Positions 1 through 7,169 of a stretch of 11,446 nt of DNA are shown piece after piece (the stretch's first letter is position 1; every line of letters begins with the position of its first letter). Where the stretch lies: positions 1 through 11,446 of the forward strand of contig JAGWMH010000034.1 in NCBI GenBank assembly GCA_028871775.1. Reading direction: 5' to 3'. The notes beneath the pieces are model-generated. The model ran no database searches and had not been told where the DNA came from. It worked only from the letters and a program-made list of their open reading frames with translations. The translations under genes and the position numbers were made by a program. The DNA is from Betaproteobacteria bacterium (GTDB lineage: Bacteria; Pseudomonadota; Gammaproteobacteria; Burkholderiales; Gallionellaceae).

Positions 1-797
1 ACCGGGCCCAGCACCGCGAAATCCAGACCCAATTCTCCGGCCCGTTGCAGTTCTTCTGCGTTGTGGCAGGAGGCCACGCACCACGGAAGGTCAGGACGTT
101 GGCGCAATGCAGCCAGTTGCGTGCTGGTGAGATGCACGCCATCCGCGCCGATTTCCCGGGCCAGCTCGACATCGCTGTTTATCAACACTCGTGCATTGTG
201 TGCATGCGCCAGCTCCAGCACACGCAGCGATAATGCGCGCATCTCGGCGCGCGGCAAATTTTTCTCGCGCATCTGCACCAGCCGCAAACCATTGTGCAAC
301 GCGCCTTCCAGCCGATGCATGAATTCCTCTACACCCAGTTCGGCCACATTGCTGATGGCATACAGCGGCGGCAATTCCAGCGCGCGCAGGATGGGGGTGT
401 TGGCGGGTAACATCGGTGAAACAACCTCCCTCTCCCTCCGGGGGAGGGTTGGGGTGGGGGGCTGCCACGCAAACTTCTGCCCCTCATGCGGATGCAACTC
501 ACCACTCCATTTAGTCACGCGAAAGAAATTCAGCCGCACCGTCGCATGAGGGTAAGTGAATACGCGCGTGACCCACGGATAGACGGTTTCGACTGTTATG
601 CCCAGTTCCTCGCGCAGCTCGCGCACCAGCGCATGGCGGGACGTTTCGCCGGGCTCGATTTTGCCGCCGGGGAATTCCCAATAGCCGGCCCAGATTTTAT
701 CGGCTGGGCGTTGGGCTAGCAGGAAGGAGCCGTCTGGTTTTTGCAGCACGGCGGCAGCGACTTCGATGATTTTTGTGTTTCCGGTTTGCGTGTTCAA
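1..797 (-). CDS. Nudix hydrolase / ThiE-like fusion protein (3' end off window)
   Basis: Two-domain protein. Residues about 9-125 form a MutT-type Nudix domain with a complete Nudix box: G45, E51, then R59-E60-L61, E63-E64 and G66. Such enzymes hydrolyse oxidised nucleoside triphosphates such as 8-oxo-dGTP. From about residue 143 a thiamine-phosphate-synthase-like (TIM barrel) domain begins, with LVQMREK, VLINSD, GADGVHL and VASCHN motifs typical of the ThiE-like half of betaproteobacterial MutT fusions. Whether that half is catalytic cannot be judged, because the window ends near residue 265, just after the LGP of the phosphate-binding region. I chose a TTG start at 797: an in-frame TGA lies 12 bases upstream, no ATG or GTG precedes the conserved N-terminal strand, and a weak GAAAG ribosome site lies 6 bases before it. 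The gene follows argJ by 85 bases on the same strand and may be co-transcribed. Residues 113-125 come from a repeat (see 425-461). Family assignment is firm; the start is likely but not certain. Confidence 0.9.
   Translation of the reverse strand, partial: MNTQTGNTKIIEVAAAVLQKPDGSFLLAQRPADKIWAGYWEFPGGKIEPGETSRHALVRELREELGITVETVYPWVTRVFTYPHATVRLNFFRVTKWSGELHPHEGQKFAWQPPTPTLPRREREVVSPMLPANTPILRALELPPLYAISNVAELGVEEFMHRLEGALHNGLRLVQMREKNLPRAEMRALSLRVLELAHAHNARVLINSDVELAREIGADGVHLTSTQLAALRQRPDLPWCVASCHNAEELQRAGELGLDFAVLGP
425..461. repeat. G-rich REP-like repeat inside the Nudix/ThiE linker
   Basis: A strand-asymmetric stretch: pyrimidine-rich CCTCCCTCTCCCTCC is followed on the same (plus) strand by four G runs, G5-A-G3-TT-G4-T-G6 (440-461). 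The two halves can pair as a hairpin (CTCCC with GGGAG), and the G runs meet the simple four-tract G-quadruplex rule. Read on the coding (minus) strand it gives a Pro/Arg/Glu-rich segment, PPTPTLPRRERE, between the Nudix and ThiE-like domains. From general knowledge, CCTCTCCC...GGGAGAGGGTTGGGGTGAGGG-type sequences are scattered through many proteobacterial genomes; membership here is by resemblance, not by search. Confidence 0.7.
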
Positions 798-816
798 TGT
801 GATCTTTCAAACGAGG

Positions 817-842
817 CCGTTCGCCCTGAGGTATCGAAGGGT
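817..842. repeat. REP-like motif in the argJ-Nudix gap
   Basis: The 85-base gap between argJ and the Nudix gene contains CCGTTCGCCCTGAG, four bases, then TCGAAGGGT. This resembles the very common proteobacterial intergenic motif CGTTCGCCCTGAGCTTGTCGAAGGG, with the middle shortened or diverged. The CCCT and AGGG ends can pair. Beside it, GTTGG at 864-868 can pair either with CCAAC at 852-856 or with CCAAC at 875-879, giving two mutually exclusive small stems just after the argJ stop. There is no T run, so an intrinsic terminator is not supported. Confidence 0.55.
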
Positions 843-882
843 GTAGCGTGCCCAACAATCGAAGTTGGTTTTACCCAACGTA

Positions 883-2109
883 CTAACTCCGATAACTCGC
901 GTTGATCTTCACGTAATCGTAAGAGAAGTCACAGGTCCATACCGTGGCAGAAGCCACACCCCGCTCCAGCACCACCCGCACGTTGATGTCGCTCTGCTGC
1001 ATCACGCGCTGGCCATCCTCCTCGCGGTAGCTGGCTGCGCGCCCGCCGTGCTCGGCCACCAATACGTCGTCCAGATACAGTTTGAGGTGCTGCACGTCGA
1101 GATTGATACCCGCATAGCCGATGGCGGCGAGGATGCGCCCCAGATTGGGATCGGAAGCGAAGAACGCGGTCTTGACCAGGGGCGAGCGTGCCACGGCGTA
1201 GGCAATCTGCTTGCATTCCGCAACATTCTTGCCGCCTTCCACCTTGATCGCGATGAATTTGGTCGCGCCCTCGCCGTCTCGCACGATGGCTTGCGCCAGC
1301 AGGATGGCAACCTCGGTTATCGCCGCCTGCAATTTTTCAAATGACGCGCCCTGCGCATCGGTGATGACAGGCGCTTCGCTCTTGCCGGTGGCGATCAGCA
1401 TCAGCGCGTCATTGGTGGAGGTGTCGCCGTCCACGGTGATGCAGTTGAACGAGGCATCACTGGCATGCTTCACCATCTGTTGCAGCAAGGGTTGCGCTAC
1501 CGCCGCGTCGGTGGCGATGTAGCCGAGCATGGTGGCCATGTTTGGGTGGATCATGCCGGAGCCCTTGGCGATGCCGGTGATGGTGACCGTCTTGCCCGCA
1601 AGAGTGGTCTGCATGGACACCGCTTTGGCGACGATGTCGGTGGTCATAATGGCGTGCGCGGCATCAAGCCAGTTATCCCCGCGCAGTCCGGCCACGCAGG
1701 CGGGCAGCCCGGCAATGATCTGCTGCAACGGCAGTGCTTCCATGATCACGCCGGTGGAAAATGGCAGCACCTGCTCCGCATCGCAATCCAGCAAATTCGC
1801 GACTTCAGCGCAGGTGGCGCGGGCTGCGGCCAATCCCGGTTCGCCGGTGCCCGCATTGGCATTGCCGGTGTTGACCACCAGCGCGCGTATGCCCTTGCCC
1901 GACGCCAGGTGCTCGCGCGCCACAATGACCGGCGCAGCGCAGAAACGGTTCTGCGTAAACACGCCCGCCACCGTGGCCTGCGGGGTCAAATGCATGACCA
2001 GCAGATCCTTGCGGTTGGGTTTCTTGATGGATGCTTCAGCCGTGCCCAGCAGCACGCCGTTGATGGGCAACAGCGTGCCTGCGGCGGGGGATTGCAGATT
2101 GACCGGCAT
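883..2109 (-). CDS. argJ: Glutamate N-acetyltransferase / amino-acid acetyltransferase ArgJ
   Basis: ArgJ transfers the acetyl group of N-acetylornithine to glutamate, recycling it in arginine biosynthesis; in bifunctional forms it also makes N-acetylglutamate from acetyl-CoA. It is cytosolic and self-cleaves into alpha and beta chains. The signature [13 protein letters not shown] is at about residues 183-195, with Thr193 as the expected new N-terminal nucleophile of the beta chain. VDGDTSTND (about 226-234) and the C-terminal [16 protein letters not shown] are also family hallmarks. At 408 residues it is full length. The start is the ATG at 2109 ([11 protein letters not shown]), which matches family N-termini; a longer frame reaches 2187 but its 26 extra residues are encoded by the repeat at 2126-2304. 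No strong ribosome site is seen (CAGG about 11 bases upstream). It lies downstream of secA and the CNB-domain gene on the same strand. Mono- or bifunctionality cannot be read from sequence. Confidence 0.97.
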   Translation of the reverse strand: MPVNLQSPAAGTLLPINGVLLGTAEASIKKPNRKDLLVMHLTPQATVAGVFTQNRFCAAPVIVAREHLASGKGIRALVVNTGNANAGTGEPGLAAARATCAEVANLLDCDAEQVLPFSTGVIMEALPLQQIIAGLPACVAGLRGDNWLDAAHAIMTTDIVAKAVSMQTTLAGKTVTITGIAKGSGMIHPNMATMLGYIATDAAVAQPLLQQMVKHASDASFNCITVDGDTSTNDALMLIATGKSEAPVITDAQGASFEKLQAAITEVAILLAQAIVRDGEGATKFIAIKVEGGKNVAECKQIAYAVARSPLVKTAFFASDPNLGRILAAIGYAGINLDVQHLKLYLDDVLVAEHGGRAASYREEDGQRVMQQSDINVRVVLERGVASATVWTCDFSYDYVKINASYRS

Positions 2110-2125
2110 ATAAGATTGCCTGGTT

Positions 2126-2304
2126 ATTTCAATTCCATTTCGAAAGTGAGACAAGGCGGTGACAAGCGAGCGACGAAGACAGTGCAAGTAGCACGGCTAT
2201 AACCAGCGACTTGCCCGCTTGCGGGCTTAGTCGAATGGCTAGTAGTCCCATCAGGAGCGAGCGCGAAAGCCAACACAGTATCACTGATGAAATGGAGTTG
2301 AAAT
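2126..2304. repeat. 179-bp imperfect palindromic (MITE-like) element between argJ and the CNB gene
   Basis: The outer arms are inverted copies: 2126-2141 reads ATTTCAATTCCATTTC, and the reverse complement of 2289-2304 is the same with one change (AAC for AAT). Pairing continues inward past them (AGTGA). The centre holds a strong hairpin, GCCCGC-TT-GCGGGC (2213-2226), flanked by CGACT and AGTCG, and a second small stem GTGC-AAGTA-GCAC at 2182-2194. The right end runs into the last base of the CNB-gene stop codon, and the left end is 16 bases from the argJ start. No transposase frame is present. The form is that of a non-autonomous, foldable repeat; the family is not identified. Confidence 0.75.
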
Positions 2305-2804
2305 TAGTAGCGGCCGCCTTGCTTGAAGATATAGTTGCTCATCTGCACCGACTGCATGTTCATGCGCCGCACGATGCCATGCACGTGCCGCACGATACCG
2401 CGCATCACGTAATACACAATGGCCGGATTGGTGTTAATCAGCGACTCAAAACGCGCGCGGTCGAGCAATAGTACCTTACTGTCGGTCTTGGCTACCACCG
2501 TGGCGCTGATCTGCATTGCGTTGCCGCCCACGAATCCGATGATGCCTGCCAATTCGCCCGGCTTGAGCAGATGCAGGGTAACCTTTTCGCCGCCGGTGGT
2601 GGCGGTAGCCTCCACCTCGCCGCTGCCGAGGATCAGCAGGGTGTCCTGCAACTCACCATTACCCGGCTTCAGGATGGGTTCCCCTGCCTTGTAGTCACGC
2701 ACCGTAATGCATTTTGCCAATACCTCAATCTCTGCGTCACGCAACTCATCAGACAGGCTCGAGTCGCGTAAGGCCTGCAAAACCAAAGCATCCGTTACCA
2801 TCAT
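2304..2804 (-). CDS. Stand-alone cyclic-nucleotide-binding-domain protein
   Basis: A protein of 166 residues consisting of one CRP/CAP-type cyclic-nucleotide-binding (CNB) domain, about residues 25-125, then a C-terminal helical stretch (about 126-155). The beta-roll is recognisable from DYKAGEPILKPG, LLILGSGEVEA, HLLKPGELAGIIGF and SATVVAKTDSKVLLLDRARF. The phosphate-binding cassette lacks the canonical FGExAL...R pattern (here GELAGIIGFVGG, then MQISATV with no Arg before the ATV), so cAMP binding is doubtful. No helix-turn-helix follows, so this is not a CRP-like transcription factor. It may be a ligand sensor or a structural partner. Two adjacent ATGs (2804 and 2801) follow GAGGGAGATAA; the second has the better spacing. 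It starts 25 bases after secA and probably shares its transcript. Its stop codon overlaps the repeat at 2126-2304 by one base. The domain call is firm; the function is unknown. Confidence 0.85.
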   Translation of the reverse strand: MMVTDALVLQALRDSSLSDELRDAEIEVLAKCITVRDYKAGEPILKPGNGELQDTLLILGSGEVEATATTGGEKVTLHLLKPGELAGIIGFVGGNAMQISATVVAKTDSKVLLLDRARFESLINTNPAIVYYVMRGIVRHVHGIVRRMNMQSVQMSNYIFKQGGRY

Positions 2805-2829
2805 TTATCTCCCTCGAATAGAAAATTCA

Positions 2830-5541
2830 TCAACTCAACTTGCCGTGGCACTGCTTGTACTTCTTGCCGGAACCGCACGGGCATGGGTCGTTGCGCCCGA
2901 TCTTTTCGCCGGTACGCACAAACGGCTGGTGTTCTGCGGTATCGGCCTTCTGCCCCAGCGCCTCATCGTAATCGGCGTGATGATACTGCACATTTTCCGG
3001 GGTTTGGGGCGCTTCTACCGCCTCAATATCCTGCTCGCTGCGGATCTGCACGTTCATCAGCATCTGCGTGACATCGCGCTTGATGGTTTCCAGCATGGCA
3101 GAAAACAGTTCAAACGCCTCGCGCTTGTATTCCTGCTTGGGGTTTTTCTGTGCATAGCCGCGCAGGTGGATGCCCTGGCGCAGGTGATCCAGCGCCGCCA
3201 GATGCTCGCGCCACAGCGTGTCCAGGCTTTGCAGCATGACGATGCGCTCGTACTGGTGCATCATCTCCGCCCCGACCTTGTCCACTTTGGCCTGGTACTG
3301 CTGCTGCGCGGCCTGCGCTACACGCCCGCGCAAGCCTTTTTCGTCAAGCTGCTTATCCTGTTCCAGCCACTGTGCCAGCGGCAAGTCCAGCTGGAATTCG
3401 GCAGCCAGCGCTTTTTCCAGTGATGGCACATCCCACTGTTCTTCCATGCTCTGTGGCACGATGTATTCGCTGATGATGCTGTCCAGCACATCTTCGCGCA
3501 TGGCCGCAATGGTCTCGGAAATATCCGCACTTTCCAGCAGTTCATTGCGCTGCTGGTAAATCACCTTGCGCTGGTCGTTGGCGACATCGTCATACTCGAG
3601 TATCTGCTTGCGCATGTCGAAGTTGCGCGCCTCAACCTTGCGCTGTGCGTTTTCGATGGCGCGCGTCACCCAGGGGTGCTCGATCGCCTCGCCTTCCGGC
3701 AATTTGAATCTGTTCATGATCGCCGCGACGCGGTCGGAGGCGAAGATGCGCAGTAGCGGGTCTTCCAGCGACAGGTAGAAGCGGCTGGAGCCGGGATCGC
3801 CCTGGCGCCCGGAGCGGCCGCGCAACTGGTTGTCCACGCGGCGCGATTCATGCCGCTCGGTGCCGACAATGTGCAGGCCGCCGCTCGCCAGCACCTGCTC
3901 GTGCACCGGGCGCCACTCGGCGCGCAATTGCTCGATGCGCTGGTTGCGCGTGGCATCGTCCAGGCTCTCGTCGTTGCGTAACTGGTCGATGGTTTTTTCC
4001 ACGTTGCCGCCCAGCACGATGTCGGTGCCGCGGCCGGCCATGTTGGTGGCGATGGTGATCATCTTGGGGCGTCCCGCCTGCGCCACAATCTCGGCTTCGC
4101 GCGCATGCTGCTTGGCATTCAGCACCTGATGCGGCAGCTTCTCTTTTTCCAGCAGGCCGGACAACAGCTCCGATGTTTCGATCGAGGTCGTGCCGACCAG
4201 CACCGGCTGGCCGCGCTGGTAGCAATCCTGAATGTCCGCTATCACCGCCGTGTATTTTTCGTGCAGGCTCAGGTAGACCTTGTCCATCATGTCCTTGCGT
4301 ATGGTGGGAAGGTGCGGCGGGATGATCACGGTTTCCAGATTGTATATCTGCTGGAACTCGTAGGCTTCGGTATCCGCAGTGCCGGTCATGCCGGCCAGCT
4401 TGTGGTACATGCGGAAATAATTCTGGAAGGTGATGGAGGCGAGTGTCTGGTTTTCCTTCTGGATCGGCACGCCTTCCTTGGCTTCCACTGCCTGATGCAG
4501 GCCATCCGACCAGCGCCGTCCGGCCATCATCCGGCCGGTGAATTCGTCCACAATGACCACCTCGCCGTTCTGCACCACATAATGCTGGTCACGGTGGAAC
4601 AGCGCATGTGCGCGCAATGCGGCATACAGGTGGTGAATCAGCGTGATATTGGCCGGGTCGTACAGGCTGCCGCCTGCCGGCAACAGCCCGCTTTGTGCCA
4701 GCAGCCGCTCGGCGTTTTCGTGCCCGGCCTCGGTCAGCAGTATCTGGTGGTTTTTCTCATCCACGCTGTAATCGCCGGGCCCGTCTTCAGCCTGCTGGCG
4801 GGTAAGCTGGGGCACCAGTTTGTCCATGCGCACATAGACATCCACATTGTCTTCGGCCTGGCCGGAGATAATCAGCGGGGTGCGCGCCTCGTCGATCAGG
4901 ATGGAGTCCACCTCGTCCACAATGGCGTAATTCAGCTTGCGCTGAAAGCGCTCGCTGGCGTGGGTCGCCATGTTGTCGCGCAGGTAGTCGAAACCGAATT
5001 CGTTGTTGGTGCCGTAGGTGATGTCGGCAGCATAGGCCGTCTGCTTGTCGGCATGATCCATCTGCGACAGGATGACGCCGACCGTAAGGCCGAGGAAACG
5101 ATACAATCGCCCCATCCATTCGGCGTCGCGCGCGGCCAGGTAATCGTTCACCGTCACCACATGCACGCCATGGCCGGACAGCGCATTGAGATAGGCGGAC
5201 AGGGTCGCCATCAGGGTCTTGCCCTCGCCGGTGCGCATCTCGGCGATCTTGCCGTAATGCAGCGCCATGCCGCCGATCAGCTGCTCATCGAAGTGGCGCA
5301 TCTGCAATGTGCGCCGGCCCGCTTCGCGCACCACGGCGAAAGCCTCCGGCAACAGGGCATCCAGTGGTTCGCCCTGGGCAGCGCGCTGCTTGAAGGCATC
5401 GGTCTTGCGGCGCAAATCCTCATCTGACAACTTCTCTACTTCGGCTTCGAGCGCATTAATCGCCAGCACTGTCTGGCGGTATTGTTTGAGCAGGCGGTCG
5501 TTGCGGCTACCGAAAATACTTTTCAGCAAATTGGAAATCAT
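2830..5541 (-). CDS. secA: Preprotein translocase ATPase SecA
   Basis: SecA drives unfolded preproteins through SecYEG at the inner membrane using ATP. It is 903 residues, the normal proteobacterial length. Walker A is MRTGEGKT (102-109) and Walker B/DEAD-like is DEVDS (209-213) followed by [10 protein letters not shown]. The second nucleotide-binding fold carries [14 protein letters not shown] and [15 protein letters not shown]. The extreme C-terminus has the zinc- and SecB-binding motif with C887, C889, C898 and H899 in [14 protein letters not shown]. The start [12 protein letters not shown] is the conserved one, with only a weak purine-rich ribosome site (GAAGAAG). It is cut off from the M23 gene by an intrinsic terminator, so it should have its own promoter, but no good -35/-10 pair is visible in the short gap. 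No secM-like leader is seen. The CNB-domain gene follows by 25 bases. Confidence 0.98.
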   Translation of the reverse strand: MISNLLKSIFGSRNDRLLKQYRQTVLAINALEAEVEKLSDEDLRRKTDAFKQRAAQGEPLDALLPEAFAVVREAGRRTLQMRHFDEQLIGGMALHYGKIAEMRTGEGKTLMATLSAYLNALSGHGVHVVTVNDYLAARDAEWMGRLYRFLGLTVGVILSQMDHADKQTAYAADITYGTNNEFGFDYLRDNMATHASERFQRKLNYAIVDEVDSILIDEARTPLIISGQAEDNVDVYVRMDKLVPQLTRQQAEDGPGDYSVDEKNHQILLTEAGHENAERLLAQSGLLPAGGSLYDPANITLIHHLYAALRAHALFHRDQHYVVQNGEVVIVDEFTGRMMAGRRWSDGLHQAVEAKEGVPIQKENQTLASITFQNYFRMYHKLAGMTGTADTEAYEFQQIYNLETVIIPPHLPTIRKDMMDKVYLSLHEKYTAVIADIQDCYQRGQPVLVGTTSIETSELLSGLLEKEKLPHQVLNAKQHAREAEIVAQAGRPKMITIATNMAGRGTDIVLGGNVEKTIDQLRNDESLDDATRNQRIEQLRAEWRPVHEQVLASGGLHIVGTERHESRRVDNQLRGRSGRQGDPGSSRFYLSLEDPLLRIFASDRVAAIMNRFKLPEGEAIEHPWVTRAIENAQRKVEARNFDMRKQILEYDDVANDQRKVIYQQRNELLESADISETIAAMREDVLDSIISEYIVPQSMEEQWDVPSLEKALAAEFQLDLPLAQWLEQDKQLDEKGLRGRVAQAAQQQYQAKVDKVGAEMMHQYERIVMLQSLDTLWREHLAALDHLRQGIHLRGYAQKNPKQEYKREAFELFSAMLETIKRDVTQMLMNVQIRSEQDIEAVEAPQTPENVQYHHADYDEALGQKADTAEHQPFVRTGEKIGRNDPCPCGSGKKYKQCHGKLS

Positions 5542-5564
5542 CTTTTAATTCTTCTTCAATTCAA

Positions 5565-5580
5565 GGCCAAAATCCTGGCC
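5565..5580 (-). promoter_or_regulatory. Small hairpin in the secA leader
   Basis: GGCCA (5565-5569) and TGGCC (5576-5580) form a 5-bp stem with a 6-base loop, in the 40 bases between the terminator's U tract and the secA start codon. If secA transcripts begin upstream, this stem would sit about 23 bases before the ATG. The role is a guess; a stem of this size could arise by chance. Confidence 0.25.
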
Positions 5581-5621
5581 ACAAAAAAACAAAAAGGGTG
5601 AGGCAACCACACCTCACCCTT
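5581..5621 (-). terminator. Rho-independent terminator of the M23 peptidase gene
   Basis: AAGGGTGAGG (5594-5603) and CCTCACCCTT (5612-5621) form a perfect 10-bp stem with an 8-base loop. Read on the minus strand, the stem is followed at once by TTTTTGTTTTTTT. It begins 18 bases past the M23 stop codon. The T run is on the minus-strand side only, so the direction is clear. It separates the M23 gene from secA. Confidence 0.92.
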
Positions 5622-5639
5622 GCACCAAGCAGGCGCCTG

Positions 5640-6560
5640 TCAACTCGCGGCGCTTTGCAGGAAACGCGTGGGGTTTTGGGCGTGGCCCTTGTATCTCACT
5701 TCAAAGTGCAGGTGATTGCCTGTGGAGCGGCCTGTATTACCCACCTTGGCAATCTCCTGTCCGCGCCGCACTATCTGCCCGACCTTGACCAGCAATCTGG
5801 AAGCATGTGCGTAACGCGTGATAATGTCATTGCCGTGATCAAGCTCGACCATATTACCATACTGCGGGTGGTAATCCGAATACACCACAACACCGCCGGC
5901 CGAAGCCAGAATGGGCGAACCTTCCGGCACCATGAAATCCACCCCCTCGTGCATCGCGTTCTTGCCGGTAAAAGGGTCGAGGCGCCAACCGAAATTGGAG
6001 GAATGCCAGCCTTCCATGGTCGGTGGCACCGAGGGGAACTGTTTTTTCTCCAGGCTGGACTGCATCAACAGTGTTTCCAGCGCCATCAGCTTGTCGTTGC
6101 GGTCATTCAGCAGCGCCGACAGGTTGGCCAATTGCTGATTCATGCCGGACAAGGAAACATCCTGCTGCATGGCAGGTATATAAGGGCCGCCCTGTGCGGG
6201 CGGCTGGTCAAAGTTGAATTCCTGCGGCTTTATTCCGCTCAGTTTGGCCAGGCGGGCGCCGAGCGCATCCAGACGCAACAGCTGGGCCTGCATCTGGCCC
6301 ATGCGGGCAGCCATGGTATCCAGGCCCTCGCGCAAATAGGATTGCTGCTTCTGCTGGCCCTCGGCCTGCACGCTGGCTAACCAGGCACGCATCTCGGTGC
6401 TCATGGCATCCGGGTGGAAGCGGATGAGGGTGTACTGCAACGCAAATACAGCCGCCAGCAACAAGCCCATGGCCAACAATGCTGCCAGCAGCAAGTGCGT
6501 GCCGTTCAGCGTGATGCTGCGAACTTTTGCAAAGCGGCTGGAAACCAGAATAATATTCAT
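5640..6560 (-). CDS. M23 (LytM-type) membrane-anchored metallopeptidase
   Basis: A protein of 306 residues with an N-terminal transmembrane segment (about 21-43), a helical, probably coiled-coil periplasmic stretch (about 55-170) and a C-terminal LytM/M23 domain (about 184-300). Zinc ligands are visible: H204 and D208 in MHEGVDF, and H285 in HLHFE; H283 of the same motif is the usual catalytic partner. An intact site suggests real peptidoglycan endopeptidase activity rather than an EnvC/NlpD-type inactive activator. The anchor plus coiled coil plus LytM plan is common for the M23 gene between lpxC and secA in Betaproteobacteria. AAGGTGGAAC upstream of the ATG at 6560 is a fair ribosome site. 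It is transcribed away from the DUF721 gene across a 29-base gap and ends at a strong terminator, so it is probably monocistronic. Substrate and partner are not determinable. Confidence 0.93.
   Translation of the reverse strand: MNIILVSSRFAKVRSITLNGTHLLLAALLAMGLLLAAVFALQYTLIRFHPDAMSTEMRAWLASVQAEGQQKQQSYLREGLDTMAARMGQMQAQLLRLDALGARLAKLSGIKPQEFNFDQPPAQGGPYIPAMQQDVSLSGMNQQLANLSALLNDRNDKLMALETLLMQSSLEKKQFPSVPPTMEGWHSSNFGWRLDPFTGKNAMHEGVDFMVPEGSPILASAGGVVVYSDYHPQYGNMVELDHGNDIITRYAHASRLLVKVGQIVRRGQEIAKVGNTGRSTGNHLHFEVRYKGHAQNPTRFLQSAAS
6527..6556 (+). promoter_or_regulatory. Candidate sigma70 promoter for the DUF721 gene
   Basis: TTGCAA (6527-6532) and TAATAT (6551-6556) are 18 bases apart, each matching 4 of 6 consensus bases. 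They lie inside the first codons of the oppositely oriented M23 gene and would start transcription about 25 bases before the GTG at 6590. This is weak but is the best pair seen on this strand, and the divergent gap is too short to hold a promoter by itself. Confidence 0.3.
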
Positions 6561-6589
6561 GTTCCACCTTCTGTTATTAATTTGACCAA

Positions 6590-7015
6590 GTGTCGAAACG
6601 TTTGAACTCTTACTTCAGCGTCAGTCAGGAACTGCGCCAGTTATCCCTTAAGGCGGCACAGCTTGTCGCCTTGCAGCGGCATTATGAACGGCTAGCCCCG
6701 CCCTCCCTGGTGCGCGCCAGCCATGTGCTGCAACTTGAGCGGCAAATCCTGATGCTGGCCGCGGACAACAGCGCGGCGGCCGCAAAATTGCGCCAGCTTG
6801 CCCCGGAACTGGCCCGCCTGTTCCAAGGCGCGGGTTGCGAGGTTACTGGAATTCAGGTGAGGGTGCAAGTTGCCCGGCCGCCCATCCTGCGCACTGCCAC
6901 CCCCGCTTCGCTGAGTGCGGCGGGGCGGCAGCGGTTGGCTGATTTAGCCGGTGAATTGTCTGATTCGCCGCTGAAAAGCGCATTACAGCGCCTTGCCAAA
7001 AAGAATAGTGGCTAA
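6590..7015 (+). CDS. DUF721 / DciA-like protein
   Basis: A protein of 141 residues resembling DUF721, the family of DciA, which helps load the replicative helicase DnaB in bacteria lacking DnaC. The N-terminal half (about 15-95) has the family layout: a Leu/Ala-rich helix, HYERLAPPSLVRASHV, a short strand QILMLAADNSAAAAKLRQL, a helix ending LARLFQG, and a closing strand VTGIQVRVQV. The tail (about 100-141) is rich in Ala, Ser and Arg. The only available start is GTG at 6590, since an in-frame TAA lies 12 bases upstream. No Shine-Dalgarno sequence precedes it, so translation may be weak or near-leaderless. It is the only plus-strand gene here, divergent from the M23 gene and convergent with the small gene after lpxC. 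DUF721 in this place and orientation is common in Betaproteobacteria. Family match is good; the helicase-loading role is inferred from the family. Confidence 0.78.
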   Translation: MSKRLNSYFSVSQELRQLSLKAAQLVALQRHYERLAPPSLVRASHVLQLERQILMLAADNSAAAAKLRQLAPELARLFQGAGCEVTGIQVRVQVARPPILRTATPASLSAAGRQRLADLAGELSDSPLKSALQRLAKKNSG

Positions 7016-7025
7016 GGTGCGTCTA

Positions 7026-7169
7026 AGAAGCCGTTTTAAAAAAGTAGCGAGCGCAGCCAGTTTGAGTGCGCCCAGAGCGCAGAAACCGGAATGTACTCGT
7101 AGTACATGAGGGTTTCGAGCACCGCGCAAGCTCAAAATGGCAAGCGCAGTAATTTTTAAAACGGCTTCT
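7026..7169. repeat. 144-bp imperfect palindrome (ERIC/MITE-like) at a convergent gene junction
   Basis: Perfect 17-bp inverted ends, AGAAGCCGTTTTAAAAA at 7026-7042 and its complement at 7153-7169. The inner arms also match: GCGCAGCCAGTTTGAG on the left against the reverse complement of the right arm, GCGCTTGCCATTTTGAG, and both sides converge on GAAACC/GGTTTC. The tip is a perfect hairpin ATGTACT-CGT-AGTACAT (7091-7107). The whole unit can fold into one long cruciform or RNA hairpin. It fills the space between the DUF721 stop (7015) and the stop of the small membrane gene (7168-7170), whose TAG overlaps the element's end. It has no frame of its own and may act as a two-way transcript end. Confidence 0.85.

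Noticed and set aside
481..552. Perfect 10-base inverted repeat CCCTCATGCG / CGCATGAGGG inside the Nudix gene
   Set aside because: Roughly one such pair at this distance is expected by chance in a window of this size, and both arms encode normal conserved residues.
2110..2187. N-terminal extension of ArgJ by 26 residues
   Set aside because: The added codons are encoded mostly by the palindromic repeat at 2126-2304, whereas [11 protein letters not shown] at 2109 matches the family start.
4105..5427. Plus-strand open frame of 440 codons opposite secA
   Set aside because: Antisense shadow of secA with no recognisable motif and composition typical of a reverse frame.
5638..5643. TTGACA on the minus strand as a secA promoter -35
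   Set aside because: No acceptable -10 lies 16-19 bases downstream, and transcription from it would hit the terminator.
7026..7169. Integron attC-like recombination site
   Set aside because: The long perfect ends and tip hairpin do not show the paired core-site layout of attC, and there is no integrase or cassette gene.
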